From contig NZ_SPMY01000007.1 in the NCBI RefSeq assembly GCF_012939955.1, positions 17,503 through 81,502 on the forward strand: a stretch of 64,000 nt of DNA. The letters are read 5' to 3'. Shown piece after piece: positions 40,492-50,087 of this stretch. The notes beneath the pieces are model-generated. The model saw nothing but the letters and a program-made list of their open reading frames with translations, was not told the origin of the DNA and ran no database searches. This DNA comes from Candidatus Accumulibacter phosphatis. Lineage in GTDB: Bacteria > Pseudomonadota > Gammaproteobacteria > Burkholderiales > Rhodocyclaceae. Position 1 is the stretch's first letter. Every line of letters starts with the position of its first letter. A program made the position numbers and the translations under genes.

Positions 40492-41991
40492 TCACAAACC
40501 CGCCAGCGCTGCTACCCAGGCCTCGGCCGTCGGCCGCAGTAGTTCCAGTATCGGCATTGGATACACGCCGACGGCCAGAATCAGCAGCGCGGGCAGCAGC
40601 AGGACGGCCTTTTCACGCGCCAGCAGGTCTTCCCCGGCGGCTATCTCAGCGTTGCGCAACGGCCCGAGGAAGGCGCGCCGGAAAGGCGCCAGGAAGGCGG
40701 CGGCAGCGAGTACCGTGCCGAACAGCGCCGCCAGTCCGGCGCCGGTATGGCTGTGCAGGGCGGCGACGATAATCAACAGTTCTCCGGGGAAGCCGCTGGT
40801 TCCCGGCAGGCCGATTCCGGCCAGGCCGAAGAGCAGGAAGAAGCCCGATAGCAAGGGCATGCTGCGCATTACGCCGCCCAACTGCGCGATGTCGGTCGAG
40901 CCGCTGCGGCGCTGCAGGAAGGCGAGCACCAGAAAGCCGCCACCGGCGGCGACGCTGAAGTTGAGCAGTTGCAGCAGCGCGCCTTGCAGCGCCGACGCCG
41001 AGAAGCTTGCCAGCGCGAGCACTACCAGGCCGACGTGCGACAGGCTCGTATAGGCCAGCATGCCGCGCAGATTGCTGTGTGCCATCGCCGCCACGGCGCC
41101 GTAGAGTATGGCCAGAGTGCCGCAGCCGGCGAGCAGCCAGTGCAGGTCGCGGGCGGCGATCGGCGCTAGCGGGATGGCCAGGCGGATCAGCCCGTAGGCA
41201 CCGAGCTTGAGGCCGACAATCAGCGCGGTGATTGCTGCCGGCGCGCCCATGGCCAGCGACGGCAGCCAGGTGTGCAGGGGCACCAATGGTACTTTGGCGG
41301 CAAAGCCGACGAGCAGCAGCAGGAAGACCACGTATTGCGTGCCGACGGGCAAGGGCGTCGCGAGCAGCGTCGGCAGGTCGAAAACTGGCGCGCCGGCACT
41401 CTCGGCGTGGCCGAAGGCCAGCGCCAGCAGACCGAAGAGCAGCGGTACGCCGCTGGCCAGCATGACCAGGAAGTAGCGTACGGCGGCCGTTTGCCGGGCG
41501 GCGCCGACGCCCCACAGACTGACCAGGAAATACAGCGGCAGCAGCGTGAACTCCCAGCAGAAGAAGAACAGAATCGTGTCCAGTGCGCAGAAGACAGCGA
41601 GCGTCGCTGCTTCCAGCAAAAGCAGCAAGGCGAAGTACAGGCCGGGCGACAGTGGCGCAGCCGCGGCGCGAATCCGCCAGCCGGCGATCACTGCGCCGCA
41701 GAAAAGCAGGGCCGTGGCCGGCAGGAAGAGCAGCGAAATGCCATCGACGCCGAGCACATAGCGGATGTTCAGCCCGACCATCCAGTTCGCCGCATCGATC
41801 AACTGGAAGCCCGTCTGCGCGCTATCGAAGGCGGCGACGATCAGCAGTGACAGCAAGAAGGTCAGCAGCGTCGTGCCCAGCGCGATCCACTGCGCCCACG
41901 GCGCACGCCGCAGTAGCGCCGTTGCCAGTGCGCCGCCGATCGGCAGCGCCAGAAGGGTGCTCAGGAGGGGGAAGGAAGCCAGCTCAATCAT
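40492..41991 (-). CDS. NuoM-like ion-translocating subunit (third of the DAB module)
   Basis: A 499-aa antiporter-type membrane protein with about 14 helices. Key residues of functional pumps are present: glutamate in FCWEFTLLPLYFLVSLWG and lysine in GFAAKVPLVPLHTWLPSLAM, with further KLGAYGLIRL and LRGMLAYTSLSHVGLVVLAL. It is the last gene of the minus-strand cluster and overlaps the previous gene by eight bases, so it is translationally coupled. It may act with DabA/DabB in proton-coupled CO2 hydration; this is inferred from position. Confidence 0.85.
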   Translation of the reverse strand: MIELASFPLLSTLLALPIGGALATALLRRAPWAQWIALGTTLLTFLLSLLIVAAFDSAQTGFQLIDAANWMVGLNIRYVLGVDGISLLFLPATALLFCGAVIAGWRIRAAAAPLSPGLYFALLLLLEAATLAVFCALDTILFFFCWEFTLLPLYFLVSLWGVGAARQTAAVRYFLVMLASGVPLLFGLLALAFGHAESAGAPVFDLPTLLATPLPVGTQYVVFLLLLVGFAAKVPLVPLHTWLPSLAMGAPAAITALIVGLKLGAYGLIRLAIPLAPIAARDLHWLLAGCGTLAILYGAVAAMAHSNLRGMLAYTSLSHVGLVVLALASFSASALQGALLQLLNFSVAAGGGFLVLAFLQRRSGSTDIAQLGGVMRSMPLLSGFFLLFGLAGIGLPGTSGFPGELLIIVAALHSHTGAGLAALFGTVLAAAAFLAPFRRAFLGPLRNAEIAAGEDLLAREKAVLLLPALLILAVGVYPMPILELLRPTAEAWVAALAGL

Positions 41992-43489
41992 GGGTGAAAT
42001 AGGCGGCGAGCGCCTGGGTTGCGCTGTCGGTCAGTTGCAGCCAGGGTTCCGGGTAAAAACCCGCGAGCAGCAGCACCAGCAGCGCGGCGCCGCCGACAGC
42101 GTACTCCATGGGGCTGGTACGGGCGATACTGCGCGCCGGCAGGTCTTTCGGCCGCGGCGCCAGAAAGGCGCGCTGAAAAGCCCACAGCAGGAAACCGGCG
42201 GCGGCGACGTTGCCGAGTGCGGTGGCGACCGTCGGCAGCGCGCCGAAAGCCTGGATCGACGCTTCCAGGACCAGGTGCACGGCATCAAAGCCCGGTGTTC
42301 CCGGCATGCCGAGCAGCGCCAGACCGCCGATCAGGAAGGCGATGGCGATGAAGGGGACGCGGTCGAAGAGGCCGCCGAGGCGGTCGAGATTGGTGGTCCC
42401 GGCGCGGCGGTAGACGTAGCCGATCATCAACAGCATGACCGTGATCGCCAGGCCGAAGTTGACCGCCAGCAGCAAGGCGCCCTGTACGCCGGCCGGATGC
42501 AAAGTGAATAGACCGATGACGATCAGGCTGGTGTGGCTGACGACGGCGAAGGCCATCAGTCGGCGCAGGTTCGCCTGCCGGAAAGCGAGCACTGCGGCAT
42601 AGAAAACGCCGACCATGGCGAAGGCGACGACGTAGGGCTGCCAGATGACGACCGCTTCGGCCGTCAAGGGCAGCAGGAAGCGCGCCATGCCATAGATGCC
42701 GACCTTGACGCCGAGCAGGAGCACCGGACCGACGGCGATCAGTCCATAGCCGGCCGAATTGGGCAGCCAGCCGTGCAGGGGAAAAAGCGGTGTGCGGATG
42801 GCCAGCCCGTAAAACAGCAGATAGAAGGCCGCCGACTGGTATTTGCTGATCTGTGGCGTTGCCAGCAGGTCGAAGAGATCGAAGCTCCAGCGCTCGCCGA
42901 GGGGGTTGGCGTCGGCATGGCTCCAGACGAGGACCACGGCACCGGCGATGAACAGGCAGCAGCCGAAGAACTGATATTGCAGGAAGCGCGACAGTGCCAG
43001 CTTCTCTTCGCTGGCCGAAGCCCAGCGCCAGAGCAGATAGCCGATCAACGCCAGCTGCAGCGCCGACGCGGCGGCAAACCAGAGCAGGTTCATGGTCGTC
43101 AGCATGCTCATCAGCGAGGCCTCGATGAGCAGCAGCACGCCGAGCAGGTGTATCGGGGTGACCTGTTGGCGCGCCATGCCGTAGAAGGCGAGCAGCACGC
43201 CAAGCAGCGCCGTGAGCAGGATGAAAAGCACGCTGATGCCGTCGGCGGCGGCATGATAGGCGAGCAGGTCGAGCCGTTCGGCAAATTGCATGACGCTGCT
43301 CGAGACGTCGATGCGCCGATAGAGGTCGAGCGCCAGGAACAATTCAGCGACTGCAAACAGGCGGCCGACGGCAACCGCCAGGCGAGCCTTGCGCAGGATC
43401 AACAGCGCCAGGGCACCGAGCAGCGGCAGCAACTGCAGCATCGCCAGCAGCGGGTAGCCGGCCAGCGCCGCCCAGTGCACTTCATTCAT
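41984..43489 (-). CDS. Degenerate NuoM/NuoN-like membrane subunit
   Basis: A 501-aa antiporter-type protein. The helix-7 region reads LAIRTPLFPLHGWLPNSAG, with arginine where pumping subunits have lysine, and the helix-5 region (LLWFAAASALQLALIGYLLW) lacks the usual glutamate. The second lysine helix is kept (GVKVGIYGMARFLLP). It may be a structural or partner subunit rather than an independent pump. It overlaps dabB by four bases and the next gene by eight. Confidence 0.8.
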   Translation of the reverse strand: MNEVHWAALAGYPLLAMLQLLPLLGALALLILRKARLAVAVGRLFAVAELFLALDLYRRIDVSSSVMQFAERLDLLAYHAAADGISVLFILLTALLGVLLAFYGMARQQVTPIHLLGVLLLIEASLMSMLTTMNLLWFAAASALQLALIGYLLWRWASASEEKLALSRFLQYQFFGCCLFIAGAVVLVWSHADANPLGERWSFDLFDLLATPQISKYQSAAFYLLFYGLAIRTPLFPLHGWLPNSAGYGLIAVGPVLLLGVKVGIYGMARFLLPLTAEAVVIWQPYVVAFAMVGVFYAAVLAFRQANLRRLMAFAVVSHTSLIVIGLFTLHPAGVQGALLLAVNFGLAITVMLLMIGYVYRRAGTTNLDRLGGLFDRVPFIAIAFLIGGLALLGMPGTPGFDAVHLVLEASIQAFGALPTVATALGNVAAAGFLLWAFQRAFLAPRPKDLPARSIARTSPMEYAVGGAALLVLLLAGFYPEPWLQLTDSATQALAAYFTHD

Positions 43490-45021
43490 AAAATTACCAC
43501 CATCGTCGCCATCACCATCAGCATCAGGTAGCGCGGTTGTTCAAGCAGCAACTCGATGGCATCCGCGTAGCGGCCGATACGGCGCAGTGGTTTCATCATC
43601 GAATCGTTGCCACGCAGCAGCAGACGGTTCTCGATGCGCTGCAGCCATTCGGCAAAGGCGAACAAGGCGCGACCGGCGAAGCCGTGGCCGCCGATCAGTT
43701 CGTCCGTAGCCGTGGCATGGTTTTTGGCGACTTCGTGATCGGCGCGTGGCGTGCCCAGAAGGGGGTCGATGACCTGTTCGTCGAGGGCGCGTACGTCCCT
43801 GCCCAGCGCCAGCGTCGGGCGGGTCAGCAGGCTGTTCGCCAGTGCCTCGATCCAGAAGCGCTGCAGCGCCGCGCTATACAGCCAACTCTGCCGGGCCAGC
43901 CAGTTCGGCACCGGGCGCGCCGGACGGCGGACCAGGTGCATGTAGGACGGCGCGAGCAGAAACTGGTAGGCCCGCCAGGCGGCGTGCAGGCCCGAGTAGC
44001 AGGCGGCCAGCCAGAACAGCCCGAAGCCGCAGAGCAGGAACATCAGACCGACCTGGGTCACTGTCGAGAAGATCAGTGCCGACTTGACGTCGCTCTGCAC
44101 CAGGGCGCAGAGCCCGCCGTACAAAGCTGTGGTCAGACCGACGACGACCAGTAGCAGCATCATGTCGGGCACCTGCAGCAGCAGTCCCTGCAGACGACAG
44201 AGCAGGAAAACACCGGCGTGCACCATCAGCGAGCCGTAGAACACCGCCGACGATGGGGTCGGCCCTTCGAGCGCACGCGCGATCCACGGCGTGAACGGCA
44301 GTTGCGCCGATTTGACCACCGCCGCGAGCACGAAGCCGGCGGCCAGCAGGCGTGCGCTGACCACGCTCAGCGTTCCGTCGCCGCTCAGCGCGGCCCATTC
44401 GACGCTGCCCACCGACCACACCGCGAGGCCGATGCCGAGCAGGAAAGCGGCGTCGCCGACGCGGTTGGCGACGAAGACGAAAAGCGCGTTGGCGCTTGCC
44501 ACGGGTCGCTCCCAGGCGTAGGCGATGAGCAGCCAGGAGCTGATCCCCGCCAGTTCCCAACCGACGAAAGCCAGCACCGCGTTGCCGGCCAGGACGATCA
44601 GCAGCATGCCGGCGAGAAACAGGCACATGCCGAGAAAGAAGCGCGGGAAGGCACGCTCGCGGTGCAGATAGGTGGCCGAGAAACGCAGCGCAATCCAGGC
44701 GATCAGCGCCACCAGCGTGGCCATCGGCAGGCTGTAGGCGTCGAGGGCAAATGACAGGCCAACCTGCGTCAGGCCGATCGCCAGCCATTCGCCGCTGCGC
44801 AGCGTCTCCGGCACGCCGTTGAGCAGTGCCGCCAGGTCGAAAAGCAGCAGCAGGAGCAGGGCGCCGAGCGCCGCGCCGCTGGCCAGTCCGGCGGTCAGCG
44901 GCTCATGGCGGTCGCCGTGCTGTCGGCAGAAGAGCATGCGCATCCCGATCGCCGCCGCAGCGAGGAGCGGCAATAGCGGTACCAGCCACACCAGGCGCAT
45001 GCTTTCCGTGAGTGTGCTCAT
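43486..45021 (-). CDS. dabB: NuoL-like transmembrane subunit of the inorganic-carbon transporter
   Basis: A 511-aa NuoL-type protein directly after dabA and overlapping it by four bases (ATGA); I chose the ATG at 45021 for that reason. Pump residues are present: FVGWELAGISSWLLIAYAW (glutamate) and AAVVKSAQLPFTPWIARALE (lysine). In DAB systems this subunit is thought to supply the proton flux that drives one-way CO2 hydration by DabA. Length fits DabB (about 500-550 aa) and lacks the long NuoL lateral helix. Confidence 0.88.
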   Translation of the reverse strand: MSTLTESMRLVWLVPLLPLLAAAAIGMRMLFCRQHGDRHEPLTAGLASGAALGALLLLLLFDLAALLNGVPETLRSGEWLAIGLTQVGLSFALDAYSLPMATLVALIAWIALRFSATYLHRERAFPRFFLGMCLFLAGMLLIVLAGNAVLAFVGWELAGISSWLLIAYAWERPVASANALFVFVANRVGDAAFLLGIGLAVWSVGSVEWAALSGDGTLSVVSARLLAAGFVLAAVVKSAQLPFTPWIARALEGPTPSSAVFYGSLMVHAGVFLLCRLQGLLLQVPDMMLLLVVVGLTTALYGGLCALVQSDVKSALIFSTVTQVGLMFLLCGFGLFWLAACYSGLHAAWRAYQFLLAPSYMHLVRRPARPVPNWLARQSWLYSAALQRFWIEALANSLLTRPTLALGRDVRALDEQVIDPLLGTPRADHEVAKNHATATDELIGGHGFAGRALFAFAEWLQRIENRLLLRGNDSMMKPLRRIGRYADAIELLLEQPRYLMLMVMATMVVIL

Positions 45022-48000
45022 GCTGCCGCTACCCGTGGCTGGCGCAGCAGGGCGGGCGGCAGCGCTTCGTGTCGACCGGCGAAGCAGTCGAGCGAACGTT
45101 CGACTTCGGTGATGTTCGCCGTCGCTTCCGTAGCCGGATCGGCGTGCCATGGCTGCCAGCCGCTGGCCGGATCGAAGAGGTGAATCGCTCCCGTTTCCGG
45201 GTGCTTGGCGGCCAGCACGACCCAGCCGTTGCCGACCAGTTCCTGCATCGGCGGCTGCCGCTGGTAGATCGCGCTGAGCAGTTCCGTCGTCTGCTCGACG
45301 ACGACCAGCAGGCGCATCGGTTCGTGGATCTCGATCATTTGCAGCGGCAGGCCGGTGCGCAGGTCCGAACTGGCACCCTGCATGACGCCAAACAAGCCCG
45401 CCAGGTTGTGCATCACCTTGCTGCCGCAGCCGAAGCCTTCGTTATCGACGCTCGAGAAGTAGTACTCGAGGCTGATGCCAGCGCCAACCGGGCCGGCGGC
45501 AAGCAGGGTCGCTTCGAGGATGCGGCCTTCGAGGTCGGGCAGCGGATCGTAGGAAATCAGGAACACGCGGCGATCGAAAAAAGCACGCCGACTCATCGTC
45601 CGGCGACCAATGAAGGCGGTGGCAACGGTGGCATGGCCGAGTTCGGGTCGCGCCTGCGCGATATCCTGGCAGCGCTCGGCGAGATGCTGCCGCGCCTGAG
45701 CGGGCGACGGCGCGCGCGGCGCCGACGCCAAGCGGCGACAGCGTTCGACGGCGTGCAGACTGGTCGCTTGCGCACAGTCCCGGCGTATGGCCGCGAACGC
45801 CTCCTGGTGACTGGCCGGAAGATTTTCGAGGTCATACCAGAGGTAGCTTTCGTCGCAGGTATTGTGCTCGGCAGCGACGAAGAGCGTTGTCTCCGGAATC
45901 TGCAGGCCCTGTTCGGCAAGCCTGGCGCGAATCGTCGGGCGGTTGGCCAGGGCCGCAAAAACGCGCGCATTCGGGCCGCCGTGCCGGCCGGAGCAGGCGC
46001 CGCAATCGTAGGCCGCCAGATGCGGGTTGTTACGACTGTCCGAACCGTGGCCGACGATCAACACCAGTGGTGCGAAGTCTCTGGTTAGCCCGATGCTGCG
46101 CAGGAAGCCACCGACGCGAGCGAGCTGTTCTTCCTCGCTGAAGCCCAGGCGAGGTTCGTCGGCAGTGGCGACGCGACGGGCTTCGCTGTCTTCAGCGGTC
46201 AGCCGCAGCATTGCCGCCAGAGGCTGGTCGAAGTTGTCGCGCTGGCGCGCGAGCGCCGCGCCGAAGCGCGCCGGCGCGAGGGTTCTGGCGAACAGGGCCA
46301 GGAGAGCGAAGGGGGCAGCGGCGGCGGTCAGCAGCGCTGCCTGCAGCCAGCCGCGCCGGCTGCCCTGATGCAGGCGCTCGCGCCAGGCAAGGCGCAACTG
46401 GCGGCGCCGCTGATGCGCTTGCTGTGCCGCCTCGCGGCCACTCGGCACTGCTTCGCGAATGGCGTTCGTCGGTCGTACGACGATCGGGCACAAGGCGCTT
46501 GGCGCCTCATCGTCGAGGCCTTGCCAGAGCATTGGTACGCCAAAGAAACCGGCGGCACCGAAAGTCTCGAACGCCGGATTGACTTCTTCCAGGTGGCGGC
46601 GCGAACCTTCCTCGCGGTCGTCCATGCAGAACACGAATTGCGCTTCGGCTTTGCCGGCCAGCGCAGCGGCGCGGCCGTGATTGGCAGCCAACGCAGCGAA
46701 GATCTGCTGCCGATAATGGTGTTCGTAGGCCAGCAGCCAGACCTGCCCACGCTGCTTGCGGCTCAGTGAAGCGGCACAGTCGAGCAGGGCCTGCGCGCCG
46801 GCCGAAGCGATCTCGCGCAGTTGCCGCCCGCCCAGACCGAGCTCTTGCGCGAGCACGAAAAGCGGCCAGGCCGCCAGCGCCGTTTGCTCGTCTTCGGAAA
46901 GCTGGCCGTCTCGCGGCTCCGCAAGACTGGCAGAGGAAAGCGAGGAAAGTGAGGAGAGTGAGGAGAGTGAGGAGAGTGAGGAAAGGCGGGTCGCAAATTC
47001 CCGCCACTTGGCTGGCGCGTCGCTCGCCGGCGACGCCAGGCAGGGGGTCACCGCCGCAAGCAGGTCTTCGCTCAGTTCTTGCTTGCCGAACGCGTGTCGT
47101 ACCTGCAACTCGGCGGCGTTGGCGGCGAAATAGTCCCCCAGCGCCGCCAGGCTGAGCGGCAAGTCCCAGAGGCGGCGAATCAATTGCTCGCCGTAAAGCC
47201 GTTCAAGTACCAACCGAACGGCCAGGAAATCGGCCAGCGAGACCGGCGGCTCGCCGGCGCGCGGGTGCGCTTCGCGCCAGCAGCACATACCGGCCCAGCC
47301 GGGTAGCTCGAGCACCAGCCGTTGCAGATAGGCGTCCCAGCTCGCTTCCTGAATACCGAGTTCCAGTAGCTCGCCAATGATCGTCAGCAGCGGGTCGTCC
47401 GGCAATTGCGCAATCTCTTGCCGTGCGCCGACGAATTCTTCAAGCTCCCAGGCCCAGTCGCTGGCAGCACTCTGCCGCCACGCGGCATAGAAGCCCTGGC
47501 TCAGCGCCGCGTTTCGCCACGCGGCAAGGCCCTGGTCGAGGTGTGCGCCGAGATGGCGAATCAGGCTGGCGTGCAGCGTGTCGCGGAGATCTTCGCCGCT
47601 GAGGTGGGCGAGCAGGGTGGCCAGGGTCCAGTGCTCGCCGAGGCCTGTGATCAGTTCCTGCCACAGTGCGCTGGCGGCTTGCGGAGCGGGCTGTCCACTC
47701 GGCGCTTCCGGCCACTGCGGCCACTGCGGCCATTTCGGCCACTCGTCGACGGCCTCGCTGGCCAGTGGCCTTGCGCTGGGCCCTGGCTGCAGAGCACAGG
47801 CGGCGGCCCAGAGATCGCTCACCGCCGCCGCTTCGTCGAATCCTTCAGCCTTGGCGGCTGCCCACAGCACTTGCCGCGTCGCCGCGTCGAGATCGATTTG
47901 CCAGCGTGCGAAGGCCGCGTGTTCCTCGCCATGCCAGCGAATCTGCGCTGCTGACAGCTTGCTCGGCGCATGGCGCAGCGTCGCCTGCAGGATTTCCCCA

Positions 48001-48359
48001 CGGGACAGTTCGCGGCTCCCGACGGCGAGCAGTCTTTCGTCGCTGCGCGCAGCCGGCAATTGCCGCAGAGCGGCGTCGAGGTCGCTCACCGTTACTCGCC
48101 CCTGCCGGTAGAGATCGCGACAGCGGTCTTCGTCAAGCCAGGTCTTGGCGCCGGTCAGTCGCCCGGCCTCGTTGCAAGCTTCGGCAAAGGGCAGATGTTG
48201 AAAAGCATGCAGGGTGTTGTGATGGACGAAATCACGCAAGGGCGCCTGTGTCGGCAGGACGTGTTCGAGGTGGCTCAGACAGCTCCTGATCCGTGCCCGG
48301 GCGTCGGTCGACGTCACGTTTGCGCTGGCCGCTTCCGGCGCTATGGGAGGGGTATTCAT
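45018..48359 (-). CDS. dabA: Inorganic-carbon transporter subunit DabA (DUF2309/UPF0753)
   Basis: A 1,113-aa cytoplasmic-face protein with a beta-carbonic-anhydrase-like zinc site. The expected ligands are there: C578 and D580 in FVFCMDDREEGSRRH, H771 in LIVGHGSDSRNNPH and C786 in AAYDCGACSGRHGG; the C-to-D spacing of 2 and H-to-C spacing of 15 match Halothiobacillus DabA. With DabB it should trap CO2 as bicarbonate. It begins 11 bases after a NuoM gene and overlaps dabB. Odd features are a tryptophan/proline-rich segment (about 207-217) and a serine-leucine repeat (about 460-477) encoded by tandem 9-bp units. Confidence 0.93.
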   Translation of the reverse strand: MNTPPIAPEAASANVTSTDARARIRSCLSHLEHVLPTQAPLRDFVHHNTLHAFQHLPFAEACNEAGRLTGAKTWLDEDRCRDLYRQGRVTVSDLDAALRQLPAARSDERLLAVGSRELSRGEILQATLRHAPSKLSAAQIRWHGEEHAAFARWQIDLDAATRQVLWAAAKAEGFDEAAAVSDLWAAACALQPGPSARPLASEAVDEWPKWPQWPQWPEAPSGQPAPQAASALWQELITGLGEHWTLATLLAHLSGEDLRDTLHASLIRHLGAHLDQGLAAWRNAALSQGFYAAWRQSAASDWAWELEEFVGARQEIAQLPDDPLLTIIGELLELGIQEASWDAYLQRLVLELPGWAGMCCWREAHPRAGEPPVSLADFLAVRLVLERLYGEQLIRRLWDLPLSLAALGDYFAANAAELQVRHAFGKQELSEDLLAAVTPCLASPASDAPAKWREFATRLSSLSSLSSLSSLSSLSSASLAEPRDGQLSEDEQTALAAWPLFVLAQELGLGGRQLREIASAGAQALLDCAASLSRKQRGQVWLLAYEHHYRQQIFAALAANHGRAAALAGKAEAQFVFCMDDREEGSRRHLEEVNPAFETFGAAGFFGVPMLWQGLDDEAPSALCPIVVRPTNAIREAVPSGREAAQQAHQRRRQLRLAWRERLHQGSRRGWLQAALLTAAAAPFALLALFARTLAPARFGAALARQRDNFDQPLAAMLRLTAEDSEARRVATADEPRLGFSEEEQLARVGGFLRSIGLTRDFAPLVLIVGHGSDSRNNPHLAAYDCGACSGRHGGPNARVFAALANRPTIRARLAEQGLQIPETTLFVAAEHNTCDESYLWYDLENLPASHQEAFAAIRRDCAQATSLHAVERCRRLASAPRAPSPAQARQHLAERCQDIAQARPELGHATVATAFIGRRTMSRRAFFDRRVFLISYDPLPDLEGRILEATLLAAGPVGAGISLEYYFSSVDNEGFGCGSKVMHNLAGLFGVMQGASSDLRTGLPLQMIEIHEPMRLLVVVEQTTELLSAIYQRQPPMQELVGNGWVVLAAKHPETGAIHLFDPASGWQPWHADPATEATANITEVERSLDCFAGRHEALPPALLRQPRVAAA
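46933..46986 (-). repeat. 9-bp minisatellite inside dabA
   Basis: Six units of GAGGA(A/G)AG(T/C/G) on the plus strand encode alternating Ser-Ser-Leu on the coding strand. Copy changes keep the reading frame. The resulting loop lies outside the zinc-site motifs. Confidence 0.85.
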
Positions 48360-48370
48360 CAGTTGCCCAC

Positions 48371-49849
48371 TCAGCCTCCGAACTGCTGCGCCAAGCGGGC
48401 GACCGACGAGGACATCAAGCCGAGCAGCGGTGCCGGGTAAAACCCGATGACGACGATGGCCGCGCTTAACACGCTGGCGGTCACCGTTTCGCTGCGGGTG
48501 AGGTCGGCGAAAGTCGCGACGCCGGCCGCTGCCCCCGCGAAAGGCCGCTCAGGGCCGGTCGACAGCCGGCGAATGGCGCGCAGGGCGTAGGCTGCCGAGA
48601 TCAATACGCCCATCGACAGCACCGCCAGCCAGCCGCCCCAGCGAGCGTAGGCGCCGATCAGTACCTGCAGCTCGGCGATGAAGCCGGCACTGCCCGGCAG
48701 GCCGACCGATGCCAGCAGGGTCAGCGTAATGAACACCGCAAAGCGTGGTGCGGTCCGGTTCAGCGAACCGTAGGCCGCGAGCTCGCGCTGATGGGTGCGC
48801 TCGTAAAGCAGGCCGATGAGCATGAACAGCAGCCCCGCCGCCAGTCCGTGCGCCACCATCTGCGTCAGCGCACCGTTCAGCCCGGCCTCGTTGAGGGCGG
48901 CGATACCGAGCAGCACGACGCCCATGTGCGAGATCGAGGAGTAGGCAATCATCGCTTTCAGATCGGTCTGCCGCCAGGCGAGAACCGCACCATAGATCAG
49001 GCTGAGCAGCGCCAATAGCGCCAGCCAGTCCTGCAGCGCCTGCGCCGCTCCCGGTAGCGTCCATACCGCGCGGATCAGGCCGTAGGCACCCATCTTGAGC
49101 AGGATTCCGGAGAGCAGCACCGAGATCGGACTCGGTGCCTCGACGTGCGCCAGCGGCAACCAGCCGTGCAGCGGAACGATCGGCATCTTGACGCCGAAAC
49201 CGAGCAAGAGCCCGAGAAAGACCAGGATTTGCGTTTTCTGCGGCAATTGCGCGCTGCCGGCGGCCATGTCGTCCATCGCGAAACTGTGCCCGGGGGCGAC
49301 GTCGTAGAGCAGCAGCAGCGCGATCAGCATGAACACCGAGCCGCCGAGCGTGTACAGCACGAAGTTCAGTGCCGCGCGGTGACGATTGGCTCCCCCGAGA
49401 CGGTCGATGAGGAAGAACAGCGGGATCAGCGTCAGTTCCCAGAAGACGTAGAACAGCGACCAGTCGCGTGCGGCAAAGACCATCAACATCGAGGTCTCGA
49501 GGCCCAGGATCAGCGAGAAGTACAGCTTGGCGCCGTTGCGCACGGCGGTCGACGTGAAAATCGCGACGAAACACAGGACCGTTGCCAGCAGTAGCATCGG
49601 CAGCGAAATTCCGTCCACACCGAGCGCCAGGTTCGAGCCAAGGCGCGGGTTCCACGGACGGGTCTCGAAGAACTGGATGTCGCCGATTGTCGGGTCGAAG
49701 TCGATCAGCAACAGGCAGGCGCAAAGCACCGTCGCGGCGGCCACGATGCTCGCGACATGGCGCAGGAGGTCGACTCTGCGACTCGGCAACAGCAACAACA
49801 GACCCGCCCCGAGGAGTGGCAGCAGCAACAGCACTTTCAGCATGGACAC
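48371..49849 (-). CDS. NuoM-like ion-translocating subunit (first of the DAB module)
   Basis: A 492-aa protein very close in plan to complex I NuoM: YVFWELTLIPLFFLIDRLGG (helix-5 glutamate), LLGFGVKMPIVPLHGWLPLA (helix-7 lysine), ILLKMGAYGLIRAVW and LKAMIAYSSISHMGVVLLG. All key charged residues are kept. It is 11 bases upstream of dabA. A NuoM before DabA is additional to the minimal DabAB pair. Confidence 0.88.
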   Translation of the reverse strand: MSMLKVLLLLPLLGAGLLLLLPSRRVDLLRHVASIVAAATVLCACLLLIDFDPTIGDIQFFETRPWNPRLGSNLALGVDGISLPMLLLATVLCFVAIFTSTAVRNGAKLYFSLILGLETSMLMVFAARDWSLFYVFWELTLIPLFFLIDRLGGANRHRAALNFVLYTLGGSVFMLIALLLLYDVAPGHSFAMDDMAAGSAQLPQKTQILVFLGLLLGFGVKMPIVPLHGWLPLAHVEAPSPISVLLSGILLKMGAYGLIRAVWTLPGAAQALQDWLALLALLSLIYGAVLAWRQTDLKAMIAYSSISHMGVVLLGIAALNEAGLNGALTQMVAHGLAAGLLFMLIGLLYERTHQRELAAYGSLNRTAPRFAVFITLTLLASVGLPGSAGFIAELQVLIGAYARWGGWLAVLSMGVLISAAYALRAIRRLSTGPERPFAGAAAGVATFADLTRSETVTASVLSAAIVVIGFYPAPLLGLMSSSVARLAQQFGG

Positions 49850-50087
49850 GTGGCGGCGCCTTGTGGCGCGGCAGCTCCCCCCGGAATTGTTTTTCTCGCG
49901 GGGAGTGATTATGCCATCATCGACGAGGGTTTCCGCCGTGTGAGTTGTTCTTCAAGCTGCGCCAGCGACCACGCGTGAGGCGATCAGCCGAAATCCTCGC
50001 CTCAGTGGCCAACGCCAAACACTGCTCGAAGACCCCCGCCACGGCGACGCGATGCTTGACGCTTGCCGATGCAGGGCTGCTGCGCCT
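49850..50087. other. Only sizeable gap within the minus-strand cluster
   Basis: 238 bp between the HyfI-like gene and the first NuoM gene. No convincing small gene on either strand. It could carry an internal promoter for the DAB half; I see no clear -35/-10 pair. GCGCCTTGTGGCGCG near 49855 is a short inverted repeat. Confidence 0.35.

Noticed and set aside
45012..46088. 358-codon plus-strand frame inside dabA
   Set aside because: It lies opposite the conserved DabA zinc-site region and is a GC-rich shadow frame.
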